From CAZABP01 sp964483245 (GTDB taxonomy: Bacteria; Planctomycetota; UBA1135; UBA2386), in the NCBI GenBank assembly GCA_964483245.1, contig CAZABP010000075.1:1-16993 (forward strand): a stretch of DNA of 16,993 bases, given 5' to 3'. The notes beneath the pieces were generated by a model that did not search any database, had not been told where the DNA came from, and was given only the letters and a program-made list of their open reading frames with translations. A program made the translations under genes and the position numbers. Every line of letters starts with the position of its first letter. Positions within the stretch are counted from its first letter, which is position 1. Positions 7,325 through 15,464 of this stretch are shown here, piece after piece.

Positions 7325-8371
7325 CTACTCCAACCCCAACACCTTCCGCACCGTCTTCCGATCCACACTCCCACCAGCGAAGTCGTCGAACGCCTTCTCC
7401 GGCGGCCGGATCATGTGCGACGCGATGAACGGCGCGCCCTCTTCGGCGCCCTGCTGCCCGTCCTTGAAGCAGCACTCCCACTCCAACGTCGCCCAGCCGT
7501 CATACCCATGCTTGGTCAGCAGCGTGAACACGCCGCCGAAGTCGACGTCGCCGTCGCCGAGGCTGCGGAACCGCCCGGCCCGGTCCTGCCAGCGCAGATA
7601 CCCGCCGTAGACACCGACGCGCCCGTTCGGCTTGAACTCGGCGTCCTTGACGTGGAAGCAGCGGATCCGCTCGTGGTAGATCTCGATGTACTCGAGGTAA
7701 TCCAGACACTGCAGCACGAAGTGGCTCGGGTCGTACAGCAGACACGCACGCGCATGCCCGCCGGCGTGCTCGAGGAATTGCTCGTAGCTCGCGCCGTCGT
7801 GCAGGTCTTCGCCGGGATGCACCTCGAACGCGCAGTCGATGCCGACCTGATCCGCGTGATCCAGGATCGGCTGCCAGCGCCGCGCGAGCTCGCGGAACCC
7901 TTCGTCGACGAGCCCCGCCGGACGTTGCGGCCACGGATAGACGGTGTGCCACAACAGCGCACCCGGGAACGTCGGCATCGCGCGCAGGCCGAGGTTGCGT
8001 GACGCGGTCAGCGCCAGCTTGACCTGCTCGGTCCCCCACTCGCACATGGCACCGGGCGTCGTGACGCCGGGCGGAGCGAACACCTTGAACATCTCGGCAT
8101 ACGCGGGATGCACGGCGACGAGCTGCCCCTGCAGGTGCGTCGCCAGCTCGCTGATCTGCAGGCCGTGCTTCGCCGCGGTGCCGCGCAGGTCGTCGCAGTA
8201 GCCCTTGCTGCTGGCCGCCTTGGCGAGGTCCATGCAGCGCGCATCCCAGCTGGGCAGCTGCACGCCGACATAGCCGAGCCCGGCCGCCCAGCCGCAGATC
8301 GCGTCGAACGAGTCGAACGGTGCGCGGTCCCCCATGAACTGCGCGAGGAAGATCCCAGGTCCTTGCATCAT
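7325..8371 (-). CDS. Sugar phosphate isomerase/epimerase (xylose isomerase-like TIM barrel)
   Basis: A 348-residue protein of the AP-endonuclease-2/xylose isomerase-like TIM-barrel superfamily. Candidate divalent-metal ligands occur in the usual order: Glu183 (AFEVHPGED), Asp214 and His217 (LYDPSHF), His240 (CFHVKDAE) and Glu297 (TLEWE). Members isomerise or epimerise sugars, keto-sugars or inositol derivatives in the cytoplasm; the substrate cannot be read from sequence. A Shine-Dalgarno AGGTGA lies 4 nt before the ATG and overlaps the end of the upstream oxidoreductase gene, which stops 9 nt away. That oxidoreductase is the likely functional partner, as such pairs commonly act together in sugar or polyol catabolism. 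Confidence 0.92.
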   Translation of the reverse strand: MMQGPGIFLAQFMGDRAPFDSFDAICGWAAGLGYVGVQLPSWDARCMDLAKAASSKGYCDDLRGTAAKHGLQISELATHLQGQLVAVHPAYAEMFKVFAPPGVTTPGAMCEWGTEQVKLALTASRNLGLRAMPTFPGALLWHTVYPWPQRPAGLVDEGFRELARRWQPILDHADQVGIDCAFEVHPGEDLHDGASYEQFLEHAGGHARACLLYDPSHFVLQCLDYLEYIEIYHERIRCFHVKDAEFKPNGRVGVYGGYLRWQDRAGRFRSLGDGDVDFGGVFTLLTKHGYDGWATLEWECCFKDGQQGAEEGAPFIASHMIRPPEKAFDDFAGGSVDRKTVRKVLGLE

Positions 8372-8380
8372 CGGTTCACC

Positions 8381-9595
8381 TCATGCCTTCGCGGCGACTT
8401 CGACCCAGCGCTTGCTCGCGGCCGACTGCTGTGCCGCCGCGAGCACGGCCTGGACGGCGAGGCCATCGTCGAAGTCCGGCGCGAACGGCTCGCCGCGGAC
8501 GAGCGCCTTCACGAAGTCGGCCAGCGTGTGCACGAACGTGTGCTCGTAGCCGAGGATGTGCCCGTCCGGCCACCAGTGCGCGGCATACGGGTGCGACGGG
8601 TCCATGCAGATCACCGTGCGGAAGCCCTGCACGTCCTCGCGGTCACCGGTCTGGAACAGCTCGAGCTCGTTCATCCGCTCGAGGTTCCAGATCAGCGAGC
8701 CCTTGGTTCCGTTCAGCTCGATCCGGTTGTGGTTCTTGCGACCGGGGGCCATCCGTGTGGCTTCGAACGTGCCGATCGCGCCGCCATCGAACCGCGCCAG
8801 GAACGCCAGCGCATCGTCGACGGTCACGCGCTGGCGTTTGCCGCCAGCGCCCGGCCGCACCGGCACGAACGTCTGCGCCACGGCGCAGACCTCGGTGAAC
8901 CGCAGCCCGGTCAGGAACCGCGTCAGGTCGATCAGGTGCGCATTGAGGTCGCCGTGCGCGCCGGAGCCGCACCGCTTCGCGTCGGTGCGCCAGCTCGCCG
9001 GCGCCTGCGGATCGCTGAGCCAGTCCTGCAGATAGACCGCGCGCACGTGGCGGATCTCGCCGAGGTCACCGCGCGCGACGATCCGTTGCGCGAGACTCGT
9101 GGCCGGCGCGCGGCGGTAGTTGTGCCAGACCCCGTGGCGCAGCTTGCTCTTGCGCGCCAGCGCCGCCATCTCGCGCGCCTGCGCGAGATCCAGCGCGAGC
9201 GGCTTCTCGCACAGCACGTGCTTGCCGGCGCGCAATGCCGCGAGGGCGATCTCCGCGTGGCTGTCGTTGGGGGTCGCGACGTCGACGAGCTGCACGTCGT
9301 CGCGCGCCAGCACGGCAGCCAGGTCGTCGCTCGCCTCGAGGAAGCCGAGCTTGCGCCGTGCCGCCTCGGCGCGCCGCAGGTCGCGGCCGACGACGACCCG
9401 CGGGACCAGCGTCACCGGCAGGTCGAAGAATCGCCCGACCTGCCGGATCGCGTTCGCGTGCGCGCGTCCCATGAACGCGTGACCGACCATCGCGATGCCG
9501 AGCTCGGCCGGCAGGCTCTGGGTCCCGCGCGCGCGCTGGCGGCGCGCGAGCGGGCCATTCGTGCGGGGACGCGTGCGGGTGCGGGTCGCAGGCAT
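8381..9595 (-). CDS. Gfo/Idh/MocA family NAD(P)-dependent oxidoreductase
   Basis: A 404-residue protein with an N-terminal Rossmann fold starting at about residue 33 (AMVGHAFMGRAHANAI, a glycine-rich loop with Gly38 and Gly43), the family hallmark CEKPLA (Glu130-Lys-Pro132), and the catalytic-region motif SGAHGDLNAHLIDL (Asp216, His220). The enzymes oxidise or reduce hydroxyl/keto groups of sugars and cyclitols with NAD(P). The first 30 residues are arginine-rich and low-complexity and precede the fold; no later ATG or GTG before the glycine loop offers a better start, and the Shine-Dalgarno sequence at 9595 is weak. The gene is followed after 9 nt by the isomerase gene and lies 47 nt downstream of the thioredoxin gene. 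Confidence 0.93.
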   Translation of the reverse strand: MPATRTRTRPRTNGPLARRQRARGTQSLPAELGIAMVGHAFMGRAHANAIRQVGRFFDLPVTLVPRVVVGRDLRRAEAARRKLGFLEASDDLAAVLARDDVQLVDVATPNDSHAEIALAALRAGKHVLCEKPLALDLAQAREMAALARKSKLRHGVWHNYRRAPATSLAQRIVARGDLGEIRHVRAVYLQDWLSDPQAPASWRTDAKRCGSGAHGDLNAHLIDLTRFLTGLRFTEVCAVAQTFVPVRPGAGGKRQRVTVDDALAFLARFDGGAIGTFEATRMAPGRKNHNRIELNGTKGSLIWNLERMNELELFQTGDREDVQGFRTVICMDPSHPYAAHWWPDGHILGYEHTFVHTLADFVKALVRGEPFAPDFDDGLAVQAVLAAAQQSAASKRWVEVAAKA

Positions 9596-9642
9596 GGATC
9601 CCGGAGCCTAGCCCCGTGGATCCCTGCCTGCGAATCCCTCGC

Positions 9643-10779
9643 TCAGTCGCCTTTGTGCAGCTCTTCGAGCAGCTGATCGACGGCTTTGTCCATCGCTTCG
9701 CCGCGCACGTTCTTGAAGCGGATCACGCCTTTGTGATCGAGCACGTAGATGGTCGGCCAGCCGCGGACGTTCCACCGCGCCGAAATCGGTCCCGACGTGC
9801 CCTTCGGCCCGTTCCAGAAGCTGCGCCACGTGATCGCTTCCTCTTGCACGCGGCGGCGTACGAACTCCAGATCCTTGTCACTGTTGACGCCGATCAACGC
9901 AAATGGCTCGTCATTGAGTCGTTGCACGAGCGACCGCTCGTGCGGGTACATGGCCCGGCAGGGCCCTCACCAGTCGCCCCAGAAGTCGAGGACGACCACC
10001 TTGCCGCGGTAGTCGCTGAGCTTGAACGGCGAACCGTCTAGGTCGACGCCCTCGATGTCCGGCGCCTCCATGCCGATCTGCAGCCGCGCCTGCTCGAACC
10101 GCGGACCTTCGAGCCGGATCGCCAGGTCCGTCCCGACGGCGAGCTTCTCGGCGCGCGCGAGGAGCGCTTCCGCCGCCGCCTTCTGCTCGGCGGTCGCGTC
10201 GCGACCCCGCTGCAGCATCGACGCCTGCAGGAACAGCGCGTGCGCCTTGACCAGGTCGGTCGTCTCGGCGTCGACGAGCTGCTGCAGGACCTCGGCGGAG
10301 CGTTCCGGGCCGAGCTTTGCATTCAGCCGGATCGCGTTCTCGGCGAGCGGGAGCAGCTGCGCGCTCTGCAGGTGCGACGACAGCAACGTGTCGACAGCCT
10401 TGCCGGTCGCCTCCCGGTCAGGATCGTTGATCGCGATCCAGACGAGGAACGGGACGGCGTTGTCGTGCGCGGCGTAGCGCTCGGCACCTTCCCAGGCGCG
10501 CTTGGCGAACGCCGGCAGATCGATCTTCTCGAGTGTCGAGATCAGCTTGGTCAGCGCCTCGCGGTCATTCGCATCGAGCGCCGCCTTGTACTCGTCGGTC
10601 TGTTGCAGCTCGCGGACGCGCGCGGCATAGGCCTTCTGCGCGGCCTCGAAGTCCGCTTCGAGCATGCTGAACTCGGCCTTTGCCGGGTCCGGCATCTTGG
10701 CCACTCCCGCGGCCGGTTCCTGCGCCGCCAACAACGCCGCGGTTCCCGCGGCGACGGCGCAAGCGATCCATCGTTTCAT
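9643..10779 (-). CDS. Exported TlpA-like thioredoxin, probable selenoprotein (in-frame UGA = Sec271)
   Basis: One gene of 378 residues when the UGA at 9967-9969 is read through. Residues 1-19 are a signal peptide (MKRWIACAVAAGTAALLAA), and about 30-225 form a helical region without a recognised family. From about 234 there is a TlpA/AhpC-TSA-like thioredoxin domain: IGMEAPDIEGVDLDG, then VVVLDFWGDW, then UGA, then GPCRAMYPHERS. The UGA takes the place of the first cysteine of the CGPC active site; resolving Cys274 and the cis-Pro342 motif (GWPTIYV) are intact, and no decay is seen on either side. A SECIS-like hairpin follows. I infer a periplasmic thiol/selenol oxidoreductase. A single TGC/TGT-to-TGA error or nonsense mutation is the alternative. 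The start has a strong Shine-Dalgarno sequence (AAGAGGAG). Stopping at UGA would give a 270-residue protein lacking the active site. Confidence 0.8.
9924..9943 (-). promoter_or_regulatory. Candidate bacterial SECIS hairpin, loop GGUC
   Basis: On the mRNA strand GCACGAGC (9943-9936) pairs perfectly with GCTCGTGC (9931-9924) around a four-base loop GGTC (9935-9932). The loop starts after 31 nt downstream of the UGA. As I recall the bacterial SECIS model, the apical loop should lie about 16-37 nt from UGA and have G in its first two positions; E. coli fdhF has GGUCU in its loop. A smaller stem GGCCC-TGCC-GGGCC (9965-9952) precedes it. The hairpin is inside coding sequence for His-Glu-Arg-Ser-Leu-Val, so part of the symmetry could be chance. 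Confidence 0.65.
9967..9969 (-). other. In-frame UGA at the active-site cysteine position (candidate selenocysteine codon)
   Basis: The codons around it read TGG TGA GGG CCC TGC, that is Trp-UGA-Gly-Pro-Cys, where thioredoxin-fold proteins have Trp-Cys-x-x-Cys. The open frame continues for 107 codons beyond it to a normal TGA stop at 9643-9645. Confidence 0.85.
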
Positions 10780-10784
10780 CGGAA

Positions 10785-10792
10785 CTCCTCTT
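10785..10792 (-). promoter_or_regulatory. Strong ribosome binding site AAGAGGAG of the thioredoxin gene
   Basis: AAGAGGAG lies 5 nt before the ATG at 10779. It fixes the start, which also yields a signal peptide with the expected basic n-region and hydrophobic core. Confidence 0.8.
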
Positions 10793-10845
10793 GGTGGAAC
10801 GGGACGGGCGACTCTACGTCCGTCCGCCCGCCACGGCGAGCCGCG

Positions 10846-13800
10846 TCAACGCGACCCGGCGAACAGCACCCGCACGTTCCGATCCCCGGCACCGGCGGAC
10901 TCCCATGCAACCGCGAGGTCCAGCCGCCCGTCGGCATCGAAGTCCGCGACCGCCACCTGCGCCGGCACCCCACGCAGCTGCCCGGTGGCATCGCGGTTCC
11001 CGGTCCGCGACTGCGCCGCGACGAACGTCTGCACGATCTGCCCCTCGCCGCTGCCGAGCGCACAGAGCACGGCCGTATCCGGCACCGGCGCGCGGTCCTC
11101 GCTGACGACGAGCATGCCCGGAGCACCTCCGCCGGTCGCATCCAGGACCGCGACCTGCCCTGGAGTGCCGGCCGGCAGCGGGACGCTGGCGCCGAGACCT
11201 TCCTGGAACGCCACGATCGCGACCTCGAGCGGCGCCGCCGGCGACACGGCGCCGGTGTTCAAGAACCAGCGCAGGTGTCGATCCCCCGCGCTCGCGACCC
11301 CCAGGTCGGTCGTGCCGTTCTGATCGAAGTCCACCGCCGCGAGCTGCACCGGTCCGTCGCCTGCCAGCAGCACCGGCAGCCCGGGGTCCGCAAACGAGCG
11401 CACCAGCGTGTCGCGCGTCGGATCGGCGCCCGGCTCGTAGCGGAAGAACCGCACGTGATTGCCATTCTGCGGCGCTGAACTCTCGCCACGCGGCACGGCA
11501 ACCGCGATCTCGAGCCTTCCCTCGGCCATCGGCGTGCGCACGAAGTCCCCGATCGCGACGCCGGTCGCGCTGCCGTGGCAGGTCGGCGCGACGACGGTCG
11601 GATCCGGTTCGTGCACCGGCAGCTCCGCCGGCCCGGCCGTCGCCTTGCCGCGCAGCAACACGAGGATCCCTTCGCCTTCCTTGGCCTCCTGCGGATCTGC
11701 GAGCTCCAGCCACGCGACGAGGTCGGGATTGCCGTCCCCGTCGACGTCACCACCGGCGAGCCGCGAACGCGCGCCGAGCGGGCGCCCGCGGATCGGCTCC
11801 GGTGCGAGCAGGCGCAGGTCGCGCTGCACCAGCAGCGCCGTGTCGGTCCCCGGCAGGATCACGCCGAGCAGGCCGTCGGCGCGCAAGAATGCGAGGCTGT
11901 CGCCGGGATGCGACGCGAACGGCACCGCCGCGAGCGAGCCGGGGATCGGCTGCTGCACGACCGCCGGCCCCGCCGCGAACCGCGCCGCGCCGTCGTTGTG
12001 CATGCGGCGCAGCCCATCGGCATCGAGCAGCCACAGGTCGTCGGCGCGACCACCGCGGGAACCGATCGCGCCGCGCGCGCGGAAGTCCCCGGCCGCGATT
12101 GCGAGCAGCGGCTTCGGTCGCGTCGCACCGGCATCCGGCGGTTGCAGGCTCGGCCCCGCGCCAACGAGCAGCGTGCTGATGCGGTCCTCCGGCAGGGCGT
12201 CGACCTCGACGCGGTGCATGACCTGGACACCGAGCACCGGCTGCAGGATCACGCGCCCGTCGGCTGGCACGACGACATCGATTTCCAACGCCTGCAGGTC
12301 CAGGATCGCCTCGTCGCCAGCTTCGATTGCACCCGTCAGCTCGCGCCAGCCCGGCGTCGTGCGCTGCAGCAGACGCAGCGCCTGTGCCGGCTTGCCACCG
12401 GCGCCGATCAGCAGCTCGTCGGTCCCGTCGGCGTCGAGGTCGCGCAACACCGAGGCCACGAACGGTTCGTCGTGGCCGGCGAACAGCAGCACGTTCGCGG
12501 CCAGCGGCGGGTCCCAGGTGCGCGGCTGCGTCCCGGGCGGCAGCATGGCCACGCACGGCGGCGATGCACTGCTGCTCGGCAGGCCGGCGAACACGACCGT
12601 CAACGCGCGCGCGGTACCGGTCGCATGGATCCCGACGATCCGCGACGCAGGATCCGCGGTGTACCCCGGCACTGTGAGCGCGAAGCTCGGCCCGAGCGTG
12701 AAGCCCCCCTGCCCGTCGCCGAACAGCACCTCGATGCGCGGCGACGCCCCGCCGCGCGCGAGCGCCAAGTCCGGCTTGCCGTCGCCATCCAGGTCGCTGC
12801 AGTGTGCGGCATCCTGCGGCCGGTTCGTCGGCAGCGACGCCGGCACGAACGCCGGTGCGCCCGGCCCGCTCGGACGCGCCAGGAACAGCCGCGCGCCCGG
12901 ACTCGCTGCTGCCGGATCCGGCAGCACGAGCAGGTCGGGCAATGCATCCAGATCCACGTCGGCACCGAGCGCGTACCGCGCGCCATCCTGGTCCGGGATC
13001 GTCACCGCACTGCGCGCGAGCGGGGGCTTCGGCCGCGCCTGCGCGAGCAGGATCCCGTGCGCGGCGCCGCTCGCGCCCCCGGCATGCACCGCGACCAGAT
13101 CCGACAGCGAGTCGCGGTCGGCATCTCCGGCCAGCAGTGCGACCGGCGCCTGCGCGCGCGGATCACCGCCGGCCCCGGTCGCGATGCCGGCGCCGAGCCG
13201 GTTCCACGACCCGCCACCGTTCGCCGCGAACAACCGCACGACGCCGGCCTGCCCGCTCGCTTCGACCGTCGCGAGGTCCGGGACGCCGGCGTCCCCCGGC
13301 ATCGGCCCGATCGCGAGCTGCGTCGCCGGCCCCGGCAACGCGACTCCGCGCGGGCCGAACATCGGCTGGCTGAAGCCGTAGCGCAGCAGCGCCGCCTCGC
13401 GCACCTCGGCGAGGTACGTGTCGAGCTGCACGCGCAGGATCAGGTCGGCCGGTCCCGGCAACCCGTCCGGCGATGGCGGCAGCGGGAACAACAGCCGCGT
13501 CAGCGACGACTGCTCCCGGCGCAACGCCTGCGGTGGGACGACGACCTGCCGGCCCCCCTTCTCGACGAGGATCGTGACCTTGTTGAAGTCGAGCGGCGGC
13601 GGGGTCTGCGTGAAGTCGTACGGCACGAGCCCCGCGCCGAACAACGCCACCGGTTCGCCACCGTCGGTGCCGGCGAACCGCGGCGTCATCGCCTCGAGCT
13701 CCGGCAGGTAGAACAGGTCGAACACGACCGTTGATTGGCCCGCGCGCGAGTCGGAGACGGCGGCGAGCGCCCGGGTCGGGTGCGCCAGCGCCGGGGCGGT

Positions 13801-14484
13801 TCCGGTCAGCAGCTTCGCGCCGGTGCTCGGCTCGTCGGTGAGCTGCAGGTTCGTGGCCAGGGCCGCATTGAGCTGGCCGGTGATCGGATCCGGCGTGCCA
13901 ATCTGCATCCGCAGGTCGGTCACGCTGGTCGCCTTCAGTCCGCGCACGCGCAGCGTCAGCTTGCTGCCCCCCTGCACCGACAGGAACGCGCGGCTCTGTC
14001 CGGTCGGCGGGACGAGCTCCGCCTTCGGCTGCGCGAGCAGCAGGAACGGGACCGGCGGCGCGATGTCCTTGCCGTCGACGACGACGGCGAGCTGCACCGG
14101 CACGTCAGCGGCCGTCGGATCCGGGATCCGCGCGCGGATCTCGTCGCTGCGCAGCAGGAAGCCGATCCGCGATCCCTGGTCCTCGGCCGTCAGCAGCAGC
14201 GGGCCGCCCTGCGGCGAGACTTCGCCGAGGCCGCGCAGCTGGACCGCGATCTTGCTGCCGCTCGCGATCCGCACGAAGTTGACGAACACGGTGCGCGCGA
14301 GGACGACATCGGCCGGCGCGAACAGCGGGCCTTCGGGACGGTCGACGGTCAACGACGGGTTGCGCGTCGGGGGGGGCGCGCCGTTGCGGTTCTTGCCCCC
14401 GGCGATGCCTGCCGCGATCGCGCCGGAGCCGCAGCCGGCCGGCAGCAACAACAACAGGAGCGACCAGGAGAGCAACGCGCGCAT
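10846..14484 (-). CDS. Large exported FG-GAP/VCBS-type repeat protein, possible lipoprotein
   Basis: A 1212-residue protein with an N-terminal signal sequence (MRALLSWSLLLLLLPAGC). Cys18 could be lipidated, although Pro at -3 is not the usual lipobox residue. Residues about 40-370 hold beta-rich segments without a firm family. From about 395 to the end there are repeats of the FG-GAP/VCBS kind with calcium-binding-like loops: 454-462 (DADRDSLSD), 509-517 (DVDLDALPD), 564-572 (DLDGDGKPD), 682-690 (DLDADGTDE), 913-921 (DVDGDGNPD), 1052-1060 (DFDQNGTTD) and 1181-1189 (DFDADGRLD). Such repeats fold as a beta-propeller and serve in adhesion or extracellular binding. Members are very abundant in planctomycetes and mostly uncharacterised. 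The gene heads the minus-strand series; the thioredoxin gene follows after 66 nt, and a disulfide-related link between the two is only a guess. Confidence 0.88.
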   Translation of the reverse strand: MRALLSWSLLLLLLPAGCGSGAIAAGIAGGKNRNGAPPPTRNPSLTVDRPEGPLFAPADVVLARTVFVNFVRIASGSKIAVQLRGLGEVSPQGGPLLLTAEDQGSRIGFLLRSDEIRARIPDPTAADVPVQLAVVVDGKDIAPPVPFLLLAQPKAELVPPTGQSRAFLSVQGGSKLTLRVRGLKATSVTDLRMQIGTPDPITGQLNAALATNLQLTDEPSTGAKLLTGTAPALAHPTRALAAVSDSRAGQSTVVFDLFYLPELEAMTPRFAGTDGGEPVALFGAGLVPYDFTQTPPPLDFNKVTILVEKGGRQVVVPPQALRREQSSLTRLLFPLPPSPDGLPGPADLILRVQLDTYLAEVREAALLRYGFSQPMFGPRGVALPGPATQLAIGPMPGDAGVPDLATVEASGQAGVVRLFAANGGGSWNRLGAGIATGAGGDPRAQAPVALLAGDADRDSLSDLVAVHAGGASGAAHGILLAQARPKPPLARSAVTIPDQDGARYALGADVDLDALPDLLVLPDPAAASPGARLFLARPSGPGAPAFVPASLPTNRPQDAAHCSDLDGDGKPDLALARGGASPRIEVLFGDGQGGFTLGPSFALTVPGYTADPASRIVGIHATGTARALTVVFAGLPSSSASPPCVAMLPPGTQPRTWDPPLAANVLLFAGHDEPFVASVLRDLDADGTDELLIGAGGKPAQALRLLQRTTPGWRELTGAIEAGDEAILDLQALEIDVVVPADGRVILQPVLGVQVMHRVEVDALPEDRISTLLVGAGPSLQPPDAGATRPKPLLAIAAGDFRARGAIGSRGGRADDLWLLDADGLRRMHNDGAARFAAGPAVVQQPIPGSLAAVPFASHPGDSLAFLRADGLLGVILPGTDTALLVQRDLRLLAPEPIRGRPLGARSRLAGGDVDGDGNPDLVAWLELADPQEAKEGEGILVLLRGKATAGPAELPVHEPDPTVVAPTCHGSATGVAIGDFVRTPMAEGRLEIAVAVPRGESSAPQNGNHVRFFRYEPGADPTRDTLVRSFADPGLPVLLAGDGPVQLAAVDFDQNGTTDLGVASAGDRHLRWFLNTGAVSPAAPLEVAIVAFQEGLGASVPLPAGTPGQVAVLDATGGGAPGMLVVSEDRAPVPDTAVLCALGSGEGQIVQTFVAAQSRTGNRDATGQLRGVPAQVAVADFDADGRLDLAVAWESAGAGDRNVRVLFAGSR

Positions 14485-14693
14485 CGCGGGCCGGGCAATC
14501 TAGCACTGGATCGCAGCCGGGTTCGCGCGCGCGGCGTTCCGCGGTCGAGATCGCGGCGGTCGCACCGGCATCCGGCCGGTGCCATCGGCGCGCGACCGCG
14601 CATGCGGAGCCTCGTTTCGCGGCAGGACTTCGCCGCAGCTCCGGGCTAAGCTCGCGCGCGCATCCTGGCGGTCAGAGGCAAAGCATCACGAGC
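14485..14693. promoter_or_regulatory. Divergent intergenic region with one hairpin
   Basis: These 209 bases separate the FG-GAP gene (-) from mqnA (+) and must contain both promoters, but I see no convincing -35/-10 pair in this GC-rich sequence. A perfect 8-bp inverted repeat, GCACCGGC and GCCGGTGC with a 5-base loop, lies at 14562-14582. It has no T-tract, so it is more likely an operator or leader structure than a terminator. No small gene or RNA gene is recognisable. Confidence 0.4.
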
Positions 14694-15464
14694 ATGCGCA
14701 TCGGTGGGGTTCCGTTCGGCGTCGGCGCGCCGTTGATCGCCGGCCTGCCGGCTGCCGCCACCGCGCTCGGGATCCCGCTGGAGCTGCACCGCGCGGCCCC
14801 GACGGCCCTGATCGAAGAGCTGCGCGCCGGGCGCCTCGACGCGGCGCTGGTGTCGTCGGTCGAGGCCTTCCGCCGCCCCGGCTACACGGCGCCGGCAGAA
14901 CTGGGGATCGCCTGCGATGGGCCGGTCCGCAGCGTGCGCGCATTCGTGCGGCCGGGGCAGACGCCGCGCACCGCCGCCGCCGACCGCGGCAGCGCGGCCT
15001 CCGTCGCGCTGCTGCAGGTGCTGTTGGCGCGGCTGCTGCACGCCGAGCCGACCTGGACCACGATCGAGCCGACGCTGCGCCCCGACGATCGTCCCGAGGA
15101 TCTCGTGCTGTTGATCGGCGACGCCGGCCGCGATGCCGATCCGGGCGCGCGCGAGGTGCTCGACCTCGGCGCACTGTGGCACGACTGGACCGGCCTGCCG
15201 TTCGTGTTCGCGCTGTGGCTGATCGCACCGCAGGCGGATGCGCCAGCCGTCGCGCGCCTGCTGCGCCAGGCGCGGGCCCATGCCCGCAGCAGCCGGATTC
15301 CGGATGGGACGGGCGGCGCCGTGCACTACGAGCTGGGCGCGCGCGAGCATGCCGGACTCGCGCGGTTCCACACCGAGGCCGCGGTGCTGCGGCTGTGCGA
15401 AGCTGCGATCCGGCCGACCTTCCTCGAACCTGAGAAAACCACCGACGAGCTCGCCGATGCCTGA
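14694..15464 (+). CDS. mqnA: Chorismate dehydratase MqnA
   Basis: A 256-residue protein of the MqnA/MqnD periplasmic-binding-protein-like fold. MqnA dehydrates chorismate to 3-[(1-carboxyvinyl)oxy]benzoate, the first step of the futalosine menaquinone pathway, whose product is used by MqnE (encoded at the left edge). The start MRIGGVPFGVGAPLIAGL matches the family N-terminus (MRIGxIxxxNxxPL). LRAGRLDAALVSSVEAFR at about 43-60 corresponds to the conserved (L)DvaLvPs segment, and VLDLGALWHDWTGLPFVFALWL at about 157-178 is the family's most typical stretch. The length is slightly short of the usual 270-290. The Shine-Dalgarno sequence is weak. The TGA stop overlaps the topoisomerase start by 8 nt, implying translational coupling. 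MqnD is the main alternative, but the N-terminus favours MqnA. Confidence 0.88.
   Translation: MRIGGVPFGVGAPLIAGLPAAATALGIPLELHRAAPTALIEELRAGRLDAALVSSVEAFRRPGYTAPAELGIACDGPVRSVRAFVRPGQTPRTAAADRGSAASVALLQVLLARLLHAEPTWTTIEPTLRPDDRPEDLVLLIGDAGRDADPGAREVLDLGALWHDWTGLPFVFALWLIAPQADAPAVARLLRQARAHARSSRIPDGTGGAVHYELGAREHAGLARFHTEAAVLRLCEAAIRPTFLEPEKTTDELADA

Noticed and set aside
9643..9951. A separate small thioredoxin-like gene beginning at the ATG at 9951
   Set aside because: It is in frame with the upstream gene, starts inside the thioredoxin fold after the active site, and lacks the first strands of the domain. It is the second half of the UGA-containing gene.
9967..9969. UGA decoded as tryptophan through a variant genetic code
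   Set aside because: UGA is the natural stop of mqnE, mqnA and several other genes in the window, and Trp would abolish the CxxC active site.
9643..10779. Simple pseudogene by nonsense mutation
   Set aside because: Not excluded, but less likely: the single UGA falls exactly on the catalytic Cys codon, everything downstream is conserved, and a SECIS-like hairpin follows.
10805..10830. Stem CGGGCG/CGCCCG between the FG-GAP and thioredoxin genes as a terminator
   Set aside because: It has a 14-base loop and no T-tract in either direction, so it is within what chance gives at this GC content.
11459..13734. Long plus-strand reading frames of 640 and 719 codons opposite the FG-GAP gene
   Set aside because: Their translations are Arg/Ala/Pro/Ser-rich low-complexity, with no domain. 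They are antisense shadows produced by high GC.
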